NCBI GenBank assembly: GCA_947505025.1
Contig: CANNIJ010000007.1
Location: 1 to 23,017, forward strand
Origin: Legionellaceae bacterium
GTDB taxonomy: Bacteria; Pseudomonadota; Gammaproteobacteria; Legionellales; Legionellaceae
Reading direction: 5' to 3'
DNA length: 23,017 nucleotides
Positions 6,980 through 14,717 of the stretch are shown piece by piece. Every line of letters starts with the position of its first letter. Positions within the stretch are counted from its first letter, which is position 1. The position numbers were made by a program, and so were the translations under genes. The notes under the pieces are model-generated. The model saw nothing but the letters and a program-made list of their open reading frames with translations, made no database searches and had not been told where the DNA came from.

Positions 6980-7375
6980 GTGAGTATGCAAGATCCGATT
7001 GCTGACATGTTGACCAGAATTAGAAATGGTCAAATGGCTAAACACAAGCAAGTCAAACTGATTTCATCTCAGTTAAAAGAGCATGTTGCTCGTGTGTTGA
7101 AAGAAGAAGGCTACATCACGGACTTCTCTGTTGAGTCGCTGGATAATAATTTGAAGAGCATGACTGTAGACTTGAAATATTTTCAAGGACGTCCTGTTAT
7201 TGATAGGATTAAAAGAATTAGTCGGCCAGGATTGCGCGTGTACAAGGCGATGAAAGAATTATCTACAGTGCCTGGTTTCGGAATTGCTATTTTGTCCACA
7301 TCACAAGGTGTGATGACGCATGTTTCAGCCAAAGCCAAAGGCGTTGGTGGTGAAGTCATTTGTGAAGTGGCTTAA
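6980..7375 (+). CDS. rpsH: 30S ribosomal protein S8
   Basis: S8 binds 16S helix 21 and, in E. coli, represses spc operon translation. The 131-residue product begins MSMQDPIADMLTRIRNGQ, as in E. coli, from a GTG at 6980. An in-frame ATG two codons later is less likely, because a CGGAGAA Shine-Dalgarno at about 6968-6974 fits the GTG. The core LKYFQGRPVI and the C-terminal STSQGVMTH and GGEVICEVA rRNA-binding segments are intact. Confidence 0.97.
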   Translation: MSMQDPIADMLTRIRNGQMAKHKQVKLISSQLKEHVARVLKEEGYITDFSVESLDNNLKSMTVDLKYFQGRPVIDRIKRISRPGLRVYKAMKELSTVPGFGIAILSTSQGVMTHVSAKAKGVGGEVICEVA

Positions 7376-7392
7376 TAAGAACGAGGATTGAT

Positions 7393-7935
7393 ATGTCTAG
7401 AGTAGCTAAATCGCCCGTTTTGTTGCCAAAAAACGTGGAAGCAGTCTTGTTCGAACAGTGTATTACGATAAAAGGTCCTATGGGCGCATTAACACGTAAT
7501 TACCCGTCTTTAGTTCGAGTTCAATCATTAAATGAGCCTGAGCCAAGGTTAACTTTTGAGCCATCAGGGAACGATCCTAGTGCTTGGGCTCAAGCTGGAA
7601 CTCTACGGGCTCTAGTGAACAACATGGTCAAGGGCGTTACAGTTGGGTTTCAAGTGACACTGGAGTTGGTTGGTGTTGGTTATCGTGCACAAGCTAAAGG
7701 CACTTTGTTGACGTTGTCCTTAGGGTTTTCGCATACAATTGATTATGCGTTGCCAGACGGCATATCAGCAGAAACACCAAACAATACCACAATTATTTTG
7801 AAGGGCATTGACCATCAGAAAGTGACTCAGGCAGCCGCTCATATACGTCAGTACAGGGTTCCAGAGCCTTACAAGGGAAAGGGTGTTCGTTATTTGGGCG
7901 AAACCATTGTTCTTAAAGAAGCTAAAAAGAAATAG
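7393..7935 (+). CDS. rplF: 50S ribosomal protein L6
   Basis: L6 lies near the sarcin-ricin loop at the factor-binding site. The 180-residue product contains two tandem L6 folds and the conserved LELVGVGYRAQ segment. Its C terminus has the signature PEPYKGKGVRYLGE followed by a lysine tail. The N-terminal half is more diverged than usual but in register (SRVAKSPVLLP). It follows rpsH by 17 bases. Confidence 0.97.
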   Translation: MSRVAKSPVLLPKNVEAVLFEQCITIKGPMGALTRNYPSLVRVQSLNEPEPRLTFEPSGNDPSAWAQAGTLRALVNNMVKGVTVGFQVTLELVGVGYRAQAKGTLLTLSLGFSHTIDYALPDGISAETPNNTTIILKGIDHQKVTQAAAHIRQYRVPEPYKGKGVRYLGETIVLKEAKKK

Positions 7936-7945
7936 GGTGTAAATC

Positions 7946-8302
7946 ATGAGTAATTGTTTAGCGCGTAAGCGACGTGCCGCGAAAACGCGTGCCATCATAC
8001 GTAAATCAAGACGACCAAGATTGGTCGTGTATCGCAGTGGCGCGCATATTTATTCGCAAATCATTGTGTGTGAAGCTGGTGGGGATTTAGTTCTTGCCTC
8101 AGCGTCTACTTTAGATAAAGAGTTGAAGGCTACGTTAACTGGGAATAAGTCAGAGCAGGCCGGTCAGGTCGGACAGCTTATTGCCAAGAGAGCTCAAGAG
8201 AAGAACATCTTGGACGTTGCGTTTGATCGTTCTGGTTATAAATACCATGGTCGAGTAAAAGCCCTGGCTGAGGGTGCTCGTGCCGGCGGCTTAAATTTTT
8301 AG
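7946..8302 (+). CDS. rplR: 50S ribosomal protein L18
   Basis: L18 binds 5S rRNA and helps bring it into the central protuberance. The 118-residue product has the basic N-terminal tail (ARKRRAAKTRAIIRKSRRPRLVV), the RSGAHIYSQ strand and the terminal FDRSGYKYHGRVKALAEGAR signature. Length matches the E. coli protein to within one residue. It is ten bases downstream of rplF. Confidence 0.97.
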   Translation: MSNCLARKRRAAKTRAIIRKSRRPRLVVYRSGAHIYSQIIVCEAGGDLVLASASTLDKELKATLTGNKSEQAGQVGQLIAKRAQEKNILDVAFDRSGYKYHGRVKALAEGARAGGLNF

Positions 8303-8311
8303 GGAACAGTG

Positions 8312-8821
8312 ATGGCATTTGAAGATATGAAGACCGATGGTTACCAGGAGAAATTGGTTTCTGTTAATCGCACGGCAAAAGTAGTAAAAGGCGGGCGTGT
8401 TTTTGGTTTTGCTGTTCTAGTAGTGGTTGGGGACGGCAAGGGTCGAGTAGGTTTTGGTCGCGGTAAAGCGCGAGAAGTGCCAGTGGCAATTCAAAAAGCT
8501 ATGGAGCAAGCACGCAAGAATATGGTTTATATTTCTCTTGCCGGGCGCACGATTCATCACTCAATTATGTGGAATTATGGTGCATCCAAGGTCTTCATGA
8601 AGCCGGCTAGCGAAGGTACCGGAATAATTGCTGGTGGCGCCATGCGTGCTGTTCTTGAGGTATTAGGCGTTCAGAACATATCTGCAAAGAGCATTGGTTC
8701 TACTAACCCAAGCAATATTGTTCGAGCAACTATCGGTGCATTAACACATATAGGCACACCAGATTATGTGGCAGCGAAACGTGGGAAAACAGTTTCTGAG
8801 ATAATGGCGGAACACGTATGA
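8312..8821 (+). CDS. rpsE: 30S ribosomal protein S5
   Basis: S5 contributes to decoding fidelity and the mRNA entry helicase with S3 and S4. The 169-residue product shows the double-stranded-RNA-binding-like N domain (VNRTAKVVKGGRVFGF, VGDGKGRVGFGRGKARE) and the C-terminal EGTGIIAGGAMRAVLE and VRATIGAL segments. A GTG at 8309 immediately precedes ATG 8312. The ATG is favoured by an AGGGAA Shine-Dalgarno ending at 8306. The stop overlaps rpmD (ATGA). Confidence 0.97.
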   Translation: MAFEDMKTDGYQEKLVSVNRTAKVVKGGRVFGFAVLVVVGDGKGRVGFGRGKAREVPVAIQKAMEQARKNMVYISLAGRTIHHSIMWNYGASKVFMKPASEGTGIIAGGAMRAVLEVLGVQNISAKSIGSTNPSNIVRATIGALTHIGTPDYVAAKRGKTVSEIMAEHV

Positions 8822-9003
8822 ACAAGAAAATAAAAATCACTTTGGTGAAAAGCCTAATTGGGCGGCTACCAAAACACATTCAGATTTCCAAACAGTTAGG
8901 CTTGAGGAAGATCAATGCTTCAGTCCTACATGACGATATCCCTGCAATACGCGGATTAGTGAATCAAATACATTATTTGCTGACCGTTGAGGAGACTGTA
9001 TAA
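8818..9003 (+). CDS. rpmD: 50S ribosomal protein L30
   Basis: The 61-residue product matches short bacterial L30: KIKITLVKSLIGR, then the QLGLRKINASVLHDDIPAIRGLVNQI segment. It overlaps rpsE by four bases (ATGA) and shares one base with rplO (TAATG), so translation of the three is probably coupled. L30 is not essential in some bacteria, but the gene here is intact and in its usual position. Confidence 0.96.
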   Translation: MNKKIKITLVKSLIGRLPKHIQISKQLGLRKINASVLHDDIPAIRGLVNQIHYLLTVEETV

Positions 9004-9437
9004 TGAATTTAAATGAATTGTCACCAGATGCAGGTTCAAGACCACCACGCAAAAGACTGGGACGTGGTATTGGCTCTGGTTTAGGTAAAACTAGTGGTAA
9101 AGGACATAAAGGCCAAAAAGCACGAGCCGGCGGATTTCATAAAATCAACTTTGAGGGCGGTCAAATGCCTATACAAAGAAGATTGCCTAAAATGGGTTTT
9201 AAATCACGTGTAGCTAAAACTGTAGATGAAGTTAATTTGAATGAAATTGCTAGTTTAAATACAGATCAAATTGACATCGATGTGCTACGTAGTGCCGGTT
9301 TAATCAGCAGTGCAATTCGTGATGTGAAAATTATTTTATCGGGCGAACTCAGCACGGCAGTACACATCAAAGGATTACGTGTGACTAAAGGCGCACGTAG
9401 CGTTATTGAAGAACTTGGCGGATCGATCACAGCGTGA
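9003..9437 (+). CDS. rplO: 50S ribosomal protein L15
   Basis: L15 is a late 50S assembly protein with a long glycine- and lysine-rich N-terminal tail. The 144-residue product shows it clearly (RLGRGIGSGLGKTSGKGHKGQ, GGFHKINFEGGQMPIQRRLPK), followed by the globular domain. A GAGGAG Shine-Dalgarno at 8989-8994 lies within rpmD. The stop overlaps the likely secY start by four bases. Confidence 0.97.
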   Translation: MNLNELSPDAGSRPPRKRLGRGIGSGLGKTSGKGHKGQKARAGGFHKINFEGGQMPIQRRLPKMGFKSRVAKTVDEVNLNEIASLNTDQIDIDVLRSAGLISSAIRDVKIILSGELSTAVHIKGLRVTKGARSVIEELGGSITA

Positions 9438-10768
9438 ACATGGCATCCAGAAAGAAAACAACAGGTCAAGCACCTAAAGGAATGGCTGAACTGACATCGA
9501 GATTGATTTTTGTTGCTCTGTGTATTTTAGTCTATAGACTAGGCGCGCATATTCCGGTGCCTGGACTAGATCCTCAGCGATTGGCCAACTTCTTTAACGA
9601 GCAACAGAATACTATTTTTGGCTTGTTTAATATGTTTTCTGGCGGAGCACTTTCACGTGTTACAGTGTTTGCTATAGGTATTATGCCTTATATTTCTGCT
9701 TCAATCATGATTCAGCTATTTTCGGTGGTTCTGCCATCTCTAGAGCAAATAAAGAAAGAAGGTGAGTCCGGACGAAGAAAACTAAGTCAGTACACACGTT
9801 ACTTGACCTTGTTGTTGTCTGTGCTTCAGTCTTTAGGAATGGCTCGATGGTTAGCTGGTCAACATATAGCACTACATCCTGACTTTGTTTTTTATTTTAC
9901 AGCCGTGGTAACGCTGGTCACAGGAACAATGTTTATTATGTGGCTGGGTGAACAAATGACAGAAAAAGGCATTGGTAACGGGATTTCTCTAATCATCTTC
10001 TCTGGTATTGTTTCAAGCATGCCAAATGCAATGGCTTCAGTATTTCAACAGGTAAAAGAAGGGCAAATGCAAGCTCTAACAATGGTAGTTATTGCGGCTA
10101 TTGTAATGCTAGTTACAGGTTTTGTAGTGTTTATTGAAAGAGGACAGCGACGCATTCGAGTTAATTACCCTCAGCGTACGCAAGGACGCCAGGTTTATGC
10201 CGCTCAAACAAGTCACTTGCCTTTAAAAATAAATATGGCGGGGGTGATACCACCTATATTTGCAAGCAGCATTATCCTATTACCAGCAACTTTAGCTCAG
10301 TTTTTTGCCAGAGGAAAAGGCATGGATTGGCTGGCTGACATTGGTCTAGCGTTGTCTCCTGGACAACCATTGTATTTGATGGTTTATGCCCTAGCTATTC
10401 TGTTCTTCGCCTTCTTTTATACTGCCTTAGTCTTTAATCCTAAAGATACGGCTGATAATTTGAAGAAATCTGGTGCATATATTCCAGGGATCCGTCCCGG
10501 AGAGCAGACATCAAGATATGTTGACGGTGTGATGACTCGTTTAACATTAGTCGGTTCTTTATACTTGGTATTGGTTTGTTTGTTGCCGCAGATTTTAATG
10601 TATACATGGCATGTTCCTTTCTATTTTGGCGGCACTTCATTGTTGATCATTGTGGTGGTCATTATGGATTTTGTTGCTCAAATACAGGCTCATTTAATGA
10701 CTCAACAGTATGATTCATTAATGAAAAAATCTAATTTCAAAGGTGTTAAATTGCCTGGGCTGTTATGA
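9434..10768 (+). CDS. secY: Protein translocase channel subunit SecY
   Basis: SecY is the ten-helix pore of the SecYEG translocon in the inner membrane. The product (444 residues) matches E. coli SecY throughout. It has the plug-region segment MFSGGALSRVTVFAIGIMPYISAS, KKEGESGRRKLSQYTRY, the TGTMFIMWLGEQ helix, the VNYPQRTQGRQVYAAQ cytosolic loop and the FNPKDTADNLKKSGA(Y)IPGIRPG loop that binds SecA and the ribosome. The start is GTG 9434, overlapping the rplO stop as GTGA, or ATG 9440. The only SD-like sequence (GGCGGA, 9417-9422) fits the GTG better. Confidence 0.97.
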   Translation: MNMASRKKTTGQAPKGMAELTSRLIFVALCILVYRLGAHIPVPGLDPQRLANFFNEQQNTIFGLFNMFSGGALSRVTVFAIGIMPYISASIMIQLFSVVLPSLEQIKKEGESGRRKLSQYTRYLTLLLSVLQSLGMARWLAGQHIALHPDFVFYFTAVVTLVTGTMFIMWLGEQMTEKGIGNGISLIIFSGIVSSMPNAMASVFQQVKEGQMQALTMVVIAAIVMLVTGFVVFIERGQRRIRVNYPQRTQGRQVYAAQTSHLPLKINMAGVIPPIFASSIILLPATLAQFFARGKGMDWLADIGLALSPGQPLYLMVYALAILFFAFFYTALVFNPKDTADNLKKSGAYIPGIRPGEQTSRYVDGVMTRLTLVGSLYLVLVCLLPQILMYTWHVPFYFGGTSLLIIVVVIMDFVAQIQAHLMTQQYDSLMKKSNFKGVKLPGLL

Positions 10769-10826
10769 TTGTATGCATATCATTGGTAACGCATGGCCGT
10801 TGTCATATTATTTTTCGGAGTGAGTC

Positions 10827-10940
10827 ATGAAAGTTAGAGCATCAGTAAAGCGTATTTGTAGGAATTGTAAAATCATCAAGCGTCATGGGGCGATCCGCGT
10901 AATCTGTAAAGATGCTCGGCATAAACAGCGACAAGGTTAG
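10827..10940 (+). CDS. rpmJ: 50S ribosomal protein L36, zinc-binding form
   Basis: This 37-residue gene reads MKVRASVKRICRNCK and ends RHKQRQG, matching L36. The zinc ligands C11, C14, C27 and H32 are all present, so it is the C+ form. A CGGAG Shine-Dalgarno at about 10816-10820 precedes the ATG. Its place between secY and rpsM is the standard end of the spc block. Together with the cysteine-bearing S14 it means two zinc-type proteins in this cluster. Confidence 0.97.
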   Translation: MKVRASVKRICRNCKIIKRHGAIRVICKDARHKQRQG

Positions 10941-10953
10941 GATTATCTGCACA

Positions 10954-11005
10954 ATCTATGATTCTTCTAAGGTCATATATAGTAAGAAGATTGGATCGTA
11001 TAGAT
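10954..11005 (+). repeat. Imperfect long hairpin between rpmJ and rpsM
   Basis: ATCTAT-GAT-TCTTCT at 10954-10968 can pair with AGAAGA at 10985-10990, ATC at 10995-10997 and ATAGAT at 11000-11005. That gives fifteen pairs with two bulges on the 3' side and a 16-base loop. No T-run follows. It may end or stabilise the spc transcript. It lies upstream of the alpha promoter candidate, so it is not part of a transcript from that promoter. Confidence 0.45.
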
Positions 11006-11021
11006 GATCTTGTGGCATGAC

Positions 11022-11050
11022 TTGATTTAATGGGTTGAAACCAGTATCAT
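11022..11050 (+). promoter_or_regulatory. Candidate alpha-operon promoter
   Basis: TTGATT at 11022-11027 (4/6 to the -35 consensus) and TATCAT at 11045-11050 (5/6 to -10) are separated by exactly 17 bases. The site is in the rpmJ-rpsM gap, where E. coli has its alpha-operon promoter. It would leave a leader of about 35-40 bases before rpsM, shorter than the E. coli leader that S4 binds. Confidence 0.6.
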
Positions 11051-11093
11051 TCTTTTCCTTTCTGGAAGAGCAAGATAACGTTCGGAGAAATTA

Positions 11094-11450
11094 ATGGCTC
11101 GTATTGCAGGTGTAAACATTGCGGATCACAAACATGTTGTGATAGCGCTAACCTCTATCTACGGTATAGGAAGAACAAAATCGATTCAATTGTGTAAGAA
11201 AACAGAGATTAATCCAGCAATGAAGGTTTCTCAGTTGACAGAAGCACAATTAGAGATGTTAAGAACAGAGATCGCCAAAATGACCGTTGAGGGTGATTTG
11301 CGACGTGTTGTAAGCATGAACATCAAGCGTTTGATGGATCTTGGTTGTTATCGCGGGTTACGTCATCGTCGTGGCTTGCCATTACGTGGACAGCGTACGA
11401 AAACAAACGCCCGTACAAGAAAAGGTCGACGTAAGACAAACAGTCACTAA
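11094..11450 (+). CDS. rpsM: 30S ribosomal protein S13
   Basis: S13 is in the 30S head and contacts P-site tRNA and L5. The 118-residue product has ARIAGVNIADHKHVVIALTSIYGIGR, the helix-two-turn-helix segment and the C-terminal GLRHRRGLPLRGQRTKTNARTRKG tail. The final residues (RRKTNSH) differ from the KPIKK end of E. coli but keep the basic character. A CGGAGAAA Shine-Dalgarno is just upstream of ATG 11094. Confidence 0.97.
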   Translation: MARIAGVNIADHKHVVIALTSIYGIGRTKSIQLCKKTEINPAMKVSQLTEAQLEMLRTEIAKMTVEGDLRRVVSMNIKRLMDLGCYRGLRHRRGLPLRGQRTKTNARTRKGRRKTNSH

Positions 11451-11507
11451 CGTTAGCGATTCCATCGAGGGTGACTCTGGCCTTCATTTTTATCTAGGAT
11501 TATAGAC

Positions 11508-11903
11508 ATGGTCAACAAGGTAAAGCAGCAAAAAGTACGTAAAAAAATAAAACGCGTCGTTTCTGACGGAATTGTGCATGTACATGCATCGTTTAACAAT
11601 ACCATTGTTACCTTTACTGATCGTCAAGGAAATGCCTTATGTTGGGCTACTTCAGGCGGATCTGGTTTTAGAGGTTCGCGTAAAAGTACTCCTTATGCTG
11701 CACAAATTGCAACAGAACGTGCTGCATTGGTTGCTAAAGAGTATGGGATGAAATCGGTGGCTGTATTTGTTCATGGCCCAGGCCCTGGACGTGAATCGAC
11801 CATTCGTGAATTAATTTCTCAAGGGTTCAAGATCGTTGAGATCACAGATGTTACTGGAATTCCTCATAATGGCTGTAAACCGCCTAAAAAACGTCGTGTA
11901 TAA
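11508..11903 (+). CDS. rpsK: 30S ribosomal protein S11
   Basis: S11 lines the 30S platform at the E-site mRNA exit. The 131-residue product matches strongly: DGIVHVHASFNNTIVTFTDRQGNAL, GGSGFRGSRKSTPYAAQ, VHGPGPGRESTIREL and the terminal DVTGIPHNGCKPPKKRRV. The asparagine in PHNG is the residue that forms isoaspartate in E. coli S11. The gene follows rpsM by 57 bases with no clear signal beyond an AGGA Shine-Dalgarno. Confidence 0.97.
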   Translation: MVNKVKQQKVRKKIKRVVSDGIVHVHASFNNTIVTFTDRQGNALCWATSGGSGFRGSRKSTPYAAQIATERAALVAKEYGMKSVAVFVHGPGPGRESTIRELISQGFKIVEITDVTGIPHNGCKPPKKRRV

Positions 11904-11919
11904 GGGTTGGGAGTAAACA

Positions 11920-12540
11920 ATGGCGAGATATCTTGGTCCAAAATGTAAATTGTCACGTAGAGAAGGCACTGATCTGTTGTTGAAAAGTGGCGTGCGTGAC
12001 CATAAGTCAAAGTGCAAGTCTGAAAAACAACCTGGCCAGCATGGTGACAAACGCGCGCGTTTGAGTGGTTATGGTATTCAGTTGCGCGAAAAACAAAAAA
12101 TCAGACGTCTGTATGGTGTATTGGAAAAACAGTTTCGATCATATTACAAAATGGCGGCCAGTCAAAAAGGCGCTACAGGTGAAAATCTGATGACATTATT
12201 GGAATGTCGCTTGGATAATGTGGTTTATCGTATGGGCTTTGCAAGTACGCGTGCAGAAGCACGACAATTAGTTGCACACAAAGCAATCGTCGTGAATGAA
12301 GGTGTAGTTAATATTCCTTCTTATTTGGTGCATGTTGGTGATGTGATTGCAGTCCGTCAGCGAGCAAGGGCACAAGGGCGTATTCAAGCCGCAGTTACAC
12401 TATCAGAACAGCGCGGTTCTTGTGATTGGTTAACGGTTGATTCTGCTAGTTTCACTGGCACTTTCTCCAATAAACCAGCCTTGAGTGAGTTATCCTCTGA
12501 GTTTAACGTTCACTTGGTAGTTGAACTTTACTCTAAGTAA
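11920..12540 (+). CDS. rpsD: 30S ribosomal protein S4
   Basis: S4 is a primary 16S rRNA binder and the translational repressor of the alpha operon in E. coli. The 206-residue product is the same length as E. coli S4. It has ARYLGPKCKLSRREGTDL, EKQPGQHG, the S4 RNA-binding domain (ECRLDNVVYRMGFASTRAEARQLV) and the LVVELYSK end. Of the four N-terminal zinc cysteines of the Thermus type it keeps at most two, so it is effectively zinc-free. Confidence 0.97.
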   Translation: MARYLGPKCKLSRREGTDLLLKSGVRDHKSKCKSEKQPGQHGDKRARLSGYGIQLREKQKIRRLYGVLEKQFRSYYKMAASQKGATGENLMTLLECRLDNVVYRMGFASTRAEARQLVAHKAIVVNEGVVNIPSYLVHVGDVIAVRQRARAQGRIQAAVTLSEQRGSCDWLTVDSASFTGTFSNKPALSELSSEFNVHLVVELYSK

Positions 12541-12559
12541 ACACTGGAGATATGGTTGC

Positions 12560-13552
12560 ATGTATACTGATATTAACGAAATGTTGACACCTAAAGTGCT
12601 GAAGGTTCAGTCTGATACAATTTATCATTCAAGAATTATTCTGGAACCTTTGGAGACCGGCTATGGTTACACGCTAGGACCTGCTTTGCGACGTATTTTG
12701 ATGAGTTCCATGCCTGGCTGTGCAATCACTGAAGCAAGTATCGCTGGTGTATTGCACGAGTATAGCTCTATTGAAGGCGTTCAAGAAGATGTTGTGAATA
12801 TTCTCTTGAATGTTAAGCAAGTATCGCTGCGCATGACAGTTGGTAACACCGCTGAACTGACAATTAACAAAACCGGTCCGGGTGTAGTTACGGCTGCCGA
12901 CATTCAAGTGACACATGGTGTTGAAGTGTTGAATCCTGATTTTGTGATTGCACATTTGAATCAACATGGTAAACTTAACATGACTTTGAAGGCGCAAAAA
13001 GGAATTGGATACCACACTTCTGAAGTGCAGCCTTATTTGTCAGAGGGCAGTCTTCCGCAAAAATCTATTGGCAAGTTGAAAATTGACAATTCATTTTCAC
13101 CAGTTAAAAAAGTATCTTATTCAGTTGATAAAGCACGTGTTGAGAATCGTACTGATCTTGATAAATTAACAATTGAATTAGAAACAAATGGATCTATTGA
13201 GCCAGAAGAAGCAATAAGAATTGCCGCAAGCATTCTTCAGCGCCAGTTACATGCTTTTGTTGATATGAAATTTGAAGAGTCATGTCTAGATCAAAAGATT
13301 AGAAACAACTTTGATCCATTGTTGTTAAGACCCGTGGACGATTTAGAATTGACAGTGCGTTCTGCTAATTGCTTAAAGGCAGAAAACATTTGTTTTATTG
13401 GCGATTTGGTCCAGCAATCTGAAAGTGAATTATTAAAAACGCCAAATTTAGGTAAAAAATCTCTGACTGAAATCAAAGATGTTCTAGCATCACGGGCTTT
13501 GTCGCTAGGCATGAAGGTTGAGAATTGGCCACCTGAAAACTTGGGCGAGTAA
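12560..13552 (+). CDS. rpoA: DNA-directed RNA polymerase subunit alpha
   Basis: The 330-residue product matches RpoA along both domains. The N-terminal dimerisation domain has LEPLETGYGYTLGPALRRILMSSMPGCA and LHEYSSIEGVQEDV. The C-terminal domain, which binds UP elements and activators, has DLELTVRSANCLKAENI (the arginine corresponds to E. coli Arg265) and LLKTPNLGKKSLTEIKD. The frame is open upstream to 12521. ATG 12560 matches the family N terminus and follows GGAGA at 12545-12549. It sits in its usual place between rpsD and rplQ. Confidence 0.98.
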   Translation: MYTDINEMLTPKVLKVQSDTIYHSRIILEPLETGYGYTLGPALRRILMSSMPGCAITEASIAGVLHEYSSIEGVQEDVVNILLNVKQVSLRMTVGNTAELTINKTGPGVVTAADIQVTHGVEVLNPDFVIAHLNQHGKLNMTLKAQKGIGYHTSEVQPYLSEGSLPQKSIGKLKIDNSFSPVKKVSYSVDKARVENRTDLDKLTIELETNGSIEPEEAIRIAASILQRQLHAFVDMKFEESCLDQKIRNNFDPLLLRPVDDLELTVRSANCLKAENICFIGDLVQQSESELLKTPNLGKKSLTEIKDVLASRALSLGMKVENWPPENLGE

Positions 13553-13568
13553 TCTTTAGGAGTTTTAC

Positions 13569-13952
13569 ATGCGTCATAGAAACACCGGCCGTCGTTTTGG
13601 TCGAACAAGCAGTCATCGTAAGGCCATGTTTTCAAACATGTGTACTTCTTTAATACAGCACGAGCTGATCAAAACGACGTTGCCTAAAGCAAAAGAACTA
13701 CGTCGATATATCGAGCCCTTGATTACCGTGAGCAAAATAGATTCAGTTGCTTCTCGACGTCATGTGTTTGATCGGTTACGTTCAAAAAGTGCAGTAGGTA
13801 AGTTATTTAATACTTTGGGCCCTCGTTATGTTGAGCGACCAGGCGGATATGTGCGTGTATTAAAGTGTGGCTTTAGAGCTGGTGATAACGCGCCTATGGC
13901 TATTGTAGAGTTGGTTGATCGTCCAGCAGCTATAGAGGCAGTTGAAGATTAA
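13569..13952 (+). CDS. rplQ: 50S ribosomal protein L17
   Basis: The 127-residue product equals E. coli L17 in length and matches from MRHRNTGRRFGRTSSHRKAM through KTTLPKAKELRR, EPLIT and the C-terminal CGFRAGDNAPMAIVELVDR. L17 is at the tunnel-exit face of the 50S subunit. An AGGAG Shine-Dalgarno stands just before the ATG. This is the last gene of the ribosomal superoperon. Confidence 0.97.
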   Translation: MRHRNTGRRFGRTSSHRKAMFSNMCTSLIQHELIKTTLPKAKELRRYIEPLITVSKIDSVASRRHVFDRLRSKSAVGKLFNTLGPRYVERPGGYVRVLKCGFRAGDNAPMAIVELVDRPAAIEAVED

Positions 13953-13955
13953 AAT

Positions 13956-13998
13956 TAATTATTACATTTTGTCTGAATAAATTAAGCTGTAATAATTA
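13956..13998 (+). repeat. Perfect 11-bp AT-rich inverted repeat after rplQ
   Basis: TAATTATTACA at 13956-13966 is exactly complementary to TGTAATAATTA at 13988-13998, with a 21-base loop. The right arm overlaps a promoter-like TG-T-AATAAT, with TTGTCT at 13969-13974 sixteen bases upstream. GTCTGA occurs at 13971 and again at 14003. It may protect the 3' end of the alpha transcript, or may be promoter architecture for queH. Confidence 0.5.
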
Positions 13999-14028
13999 TT
14001 ATGTCTGATTTATTCTCACGTGTATTTT

Positions 14029-14055
14029 ACGCCCAGCAATGACTGGGCGTTTTTA
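14029..14055 (+). terminator. Rho-independent terminator of the ribosomal superoperon
   Basis: ACGCCCAG at 14029-14036 pairs perfectly with CTGGGCGT at 14043-14050 across a six-base loop, followed by a run of five T. It stands about 80 bases after the rplQ stop and ends only about 12 bases before the queH start codon, so it may also affect queH expression. Confidence 0.92.
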
Positions 14056-14066
14056 TAAGTATAAAT

Positions 14067-14717
14067 ATGAATCGAGAGCAATTAACATTACCGAACGGGG
14101 CGTCATCGTTATTACTCCATTCTTGCTGTGCACCATGCTCTGGTGAGGTTATGCTAGCATTACTGGCCTCTAAGATTGACTTTTCAATATTTTTTTACAA
14201 TCCTAATATTCATCCTCAGCAAGAGTACTTAATTAGAAAACAGGAAAATGTATCATTTGCACAGCAGCATGGGATCCGGTTTATCGATGCTGATTATGAC
14301 AAGGATAACTGGTTTGTACGCGTTAAAGGTTTAGAGCTTGAGCCTGAGAGAGGAAAACGTTGTACTGCTTGTTTTGATATGCGGTTTGAGCGTACAGCAT
14401 TGTATGCGCATGAACATGGTTTTCCTGTAATATGTAGTTCATTAGGTATTTCTAGATGGAAGGACATGGATCAAATTAACTCTTCTGGTGTGCGTGCAGC
14501 CAGTCGTTACCCAAATATAGAATATTGGACGTATAATTGGCGTAAAAATGGCGGTGCAGCACGCATGTATGAAATAGCTAAGCGTGAAGGCTTTTATCAG
14601 CAAGAGTATTGCGGGTGCGTATATTCTTTACGCGATACTAATGCTTGGCGCAAGAAAAATGAGCGTGAACGGATTCAAATTGGAGTTCAGTACTATGGTA
14701 CGGAACCACCGAAATGA
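14067..14717 (+). CDS. queH: Epoxyqueuosine reductase QueH
   Basis: QueH (formerly DUF208) reduces epoxyqueuosine to queuosine in the wobble position of GUN-anticodon tRNAs; it is the cobalamin-independent counterpart of QueG. The 216-residue product shows the family cysteines: LLHSCCAPCSG (C20, C21, C24), CTACFDMR (C99, C102) and YCGCVYS (C182, C184), which serve as iron-sulfur and metal ligands. The start is inferred from family resemblance (LTLPNGASSLLLHS). I see no Shine-Dalgarno, and a terminator ends about 12 bases upstream. The stop overlaps the DAHP synthase start by four bases (ATGA), so the two are probably translated from one message. Confidence 0.93.
   Translation: MNREQLTLPNGASSLLLHSCCAPCSGEVMLALLASKIDFSIFFYNPNIHPQQEYLIRKQENVSFAQQHGIRFIDADYDKDNWFVRVKGLELEPERGKRCTACFDMRFERTALYAHEHGFPVICSSLGISRWKDMDQINSSGVRAASRYPNIEYWTYNWRKNGGAARMYEIAKREGFYQQEYCGCVYSLRDTNAWRKKNERERIQIGVQYYGTEPPK

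Noticed and set aside
6787..7008. A 73-codon minus-strand frame across the rpsN-rpsH gap.
   Set aside because: It resembles no family I know, overlaps the start of rpsH antisense, and would oppose a highly expressed operon.
11920..12020. Cysteines near the N terminus of S4 as a zinc site.
   Set aside because: The four-cysteine spacing of zinc-type S4 is not present; the arrangement is close to E. coli S4.
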